The notes under the pieces are model-generated. The model was not told the origin of the DNA. It worked only from the letters and a program-made list of their open reading frames with translations, and made no database searches. A stretch of 43,518 bases of DNA, from positions 1-43,518 of the forward strand of contig JAJQCQ010000102.1 in the NCBI GenBank assembly GCA_021202635.1, read 5' to 3'. Within the stretch, counting starts at the first letter, position 1; each line of letters opens with the position of its first letter. Source of the stretch: Lachnospiraceae bacterium (GTDB taxonomy: Bacteria > Bacillota > Clostridia > Lachnospirales > Lachnospiraceae). A program made the translations under genes and the position numbers. This document shows, piece by piece, positions 43,486 through 43,518 of the stretch.

Positions 43486-43518
43486 CACAAAATATTGCAT
43501 TGGCCGACTATTTAAGAC

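Overview
The window looks like chromosomal DNA from an endospore-forming, low-to-moderate G+C Firmicute of class Clostridia, most likely family Lachnospiraceae. The grounds are spoIIR, a paired glgC/glgD, a CIRCE-controlled groESL, a gapped GAAC-N4-GTTC LexA box before uvrB, PyrK/PyrD of the class 1B type, purine-rich Shine-Dalgarno sequences before nearly every gene, and small dispersed palindromes between genes. No rRNA, tRNA, CRISPR array, prophage or transposase was seen.

Layout. 1-1336: 3' end of a nitroreductase-like gene, a dispersed hairpin, and a divergent cytidylate kinase-like gene with a large dyad at its promoter. 1337-10222: the most unusual block. It has a two-HKD phospholipase D/cardiolipin synthase-like gene, a TetR-type regulator (leftward), then rightward a radical SAM/SPASM-like enzyme and two half-ABC exporters whose motif defects fit an asymmetric heterodimer. 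The PLD and radical SAM promoters share about 100 bp of related sequence, with the same operator-like palindrome at identical spacing from -35 and -10, so one TetR probably controls both. I infer a membrane-lipid or envelope-stress regulon. 10300-12253: a HEAT-repeat protein, a cysteine-cluster protein carrying an apparent in-frame palindromic insertion with an 8-bp direct repeat, and an exported nitroreductase-fold protein.

12550-20270: stress and repair, with CIRCE-groES-groEL and then an SOS-controlled uvrB-uvrA unit with a structured leader. 20775-27670: an MreB-family gene, recD2, comF, and cdaA-cdaR (cyclic di-AMP synthesis and its regulator) followed closely by an HPr-like protein. 27751-32973: a single-ORF fusion of a polyprenyl-phosphate sugar transferase to a GT2 glycosyltransferase, then pyrF-pyrK-pyrD.

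33053-37098: spoIIR, whose ribosome binding site lies inside a terminator-like hairpin; typA on the opposite strand; a two-OB-fold SSB-like protein; and a corrinoid adenosyltransferase-like ATPase. 37344-43417: a large propeller-HD-GYP sensor, then leftward glgC-glgD and an autoregulated BlaI/MecI-type repressor. Start codons were reassigned for many genes on ribosome-binding-site grounds, and the reason is given in each entry. All functional calls rest on motif recognition by eye; no database search was run.
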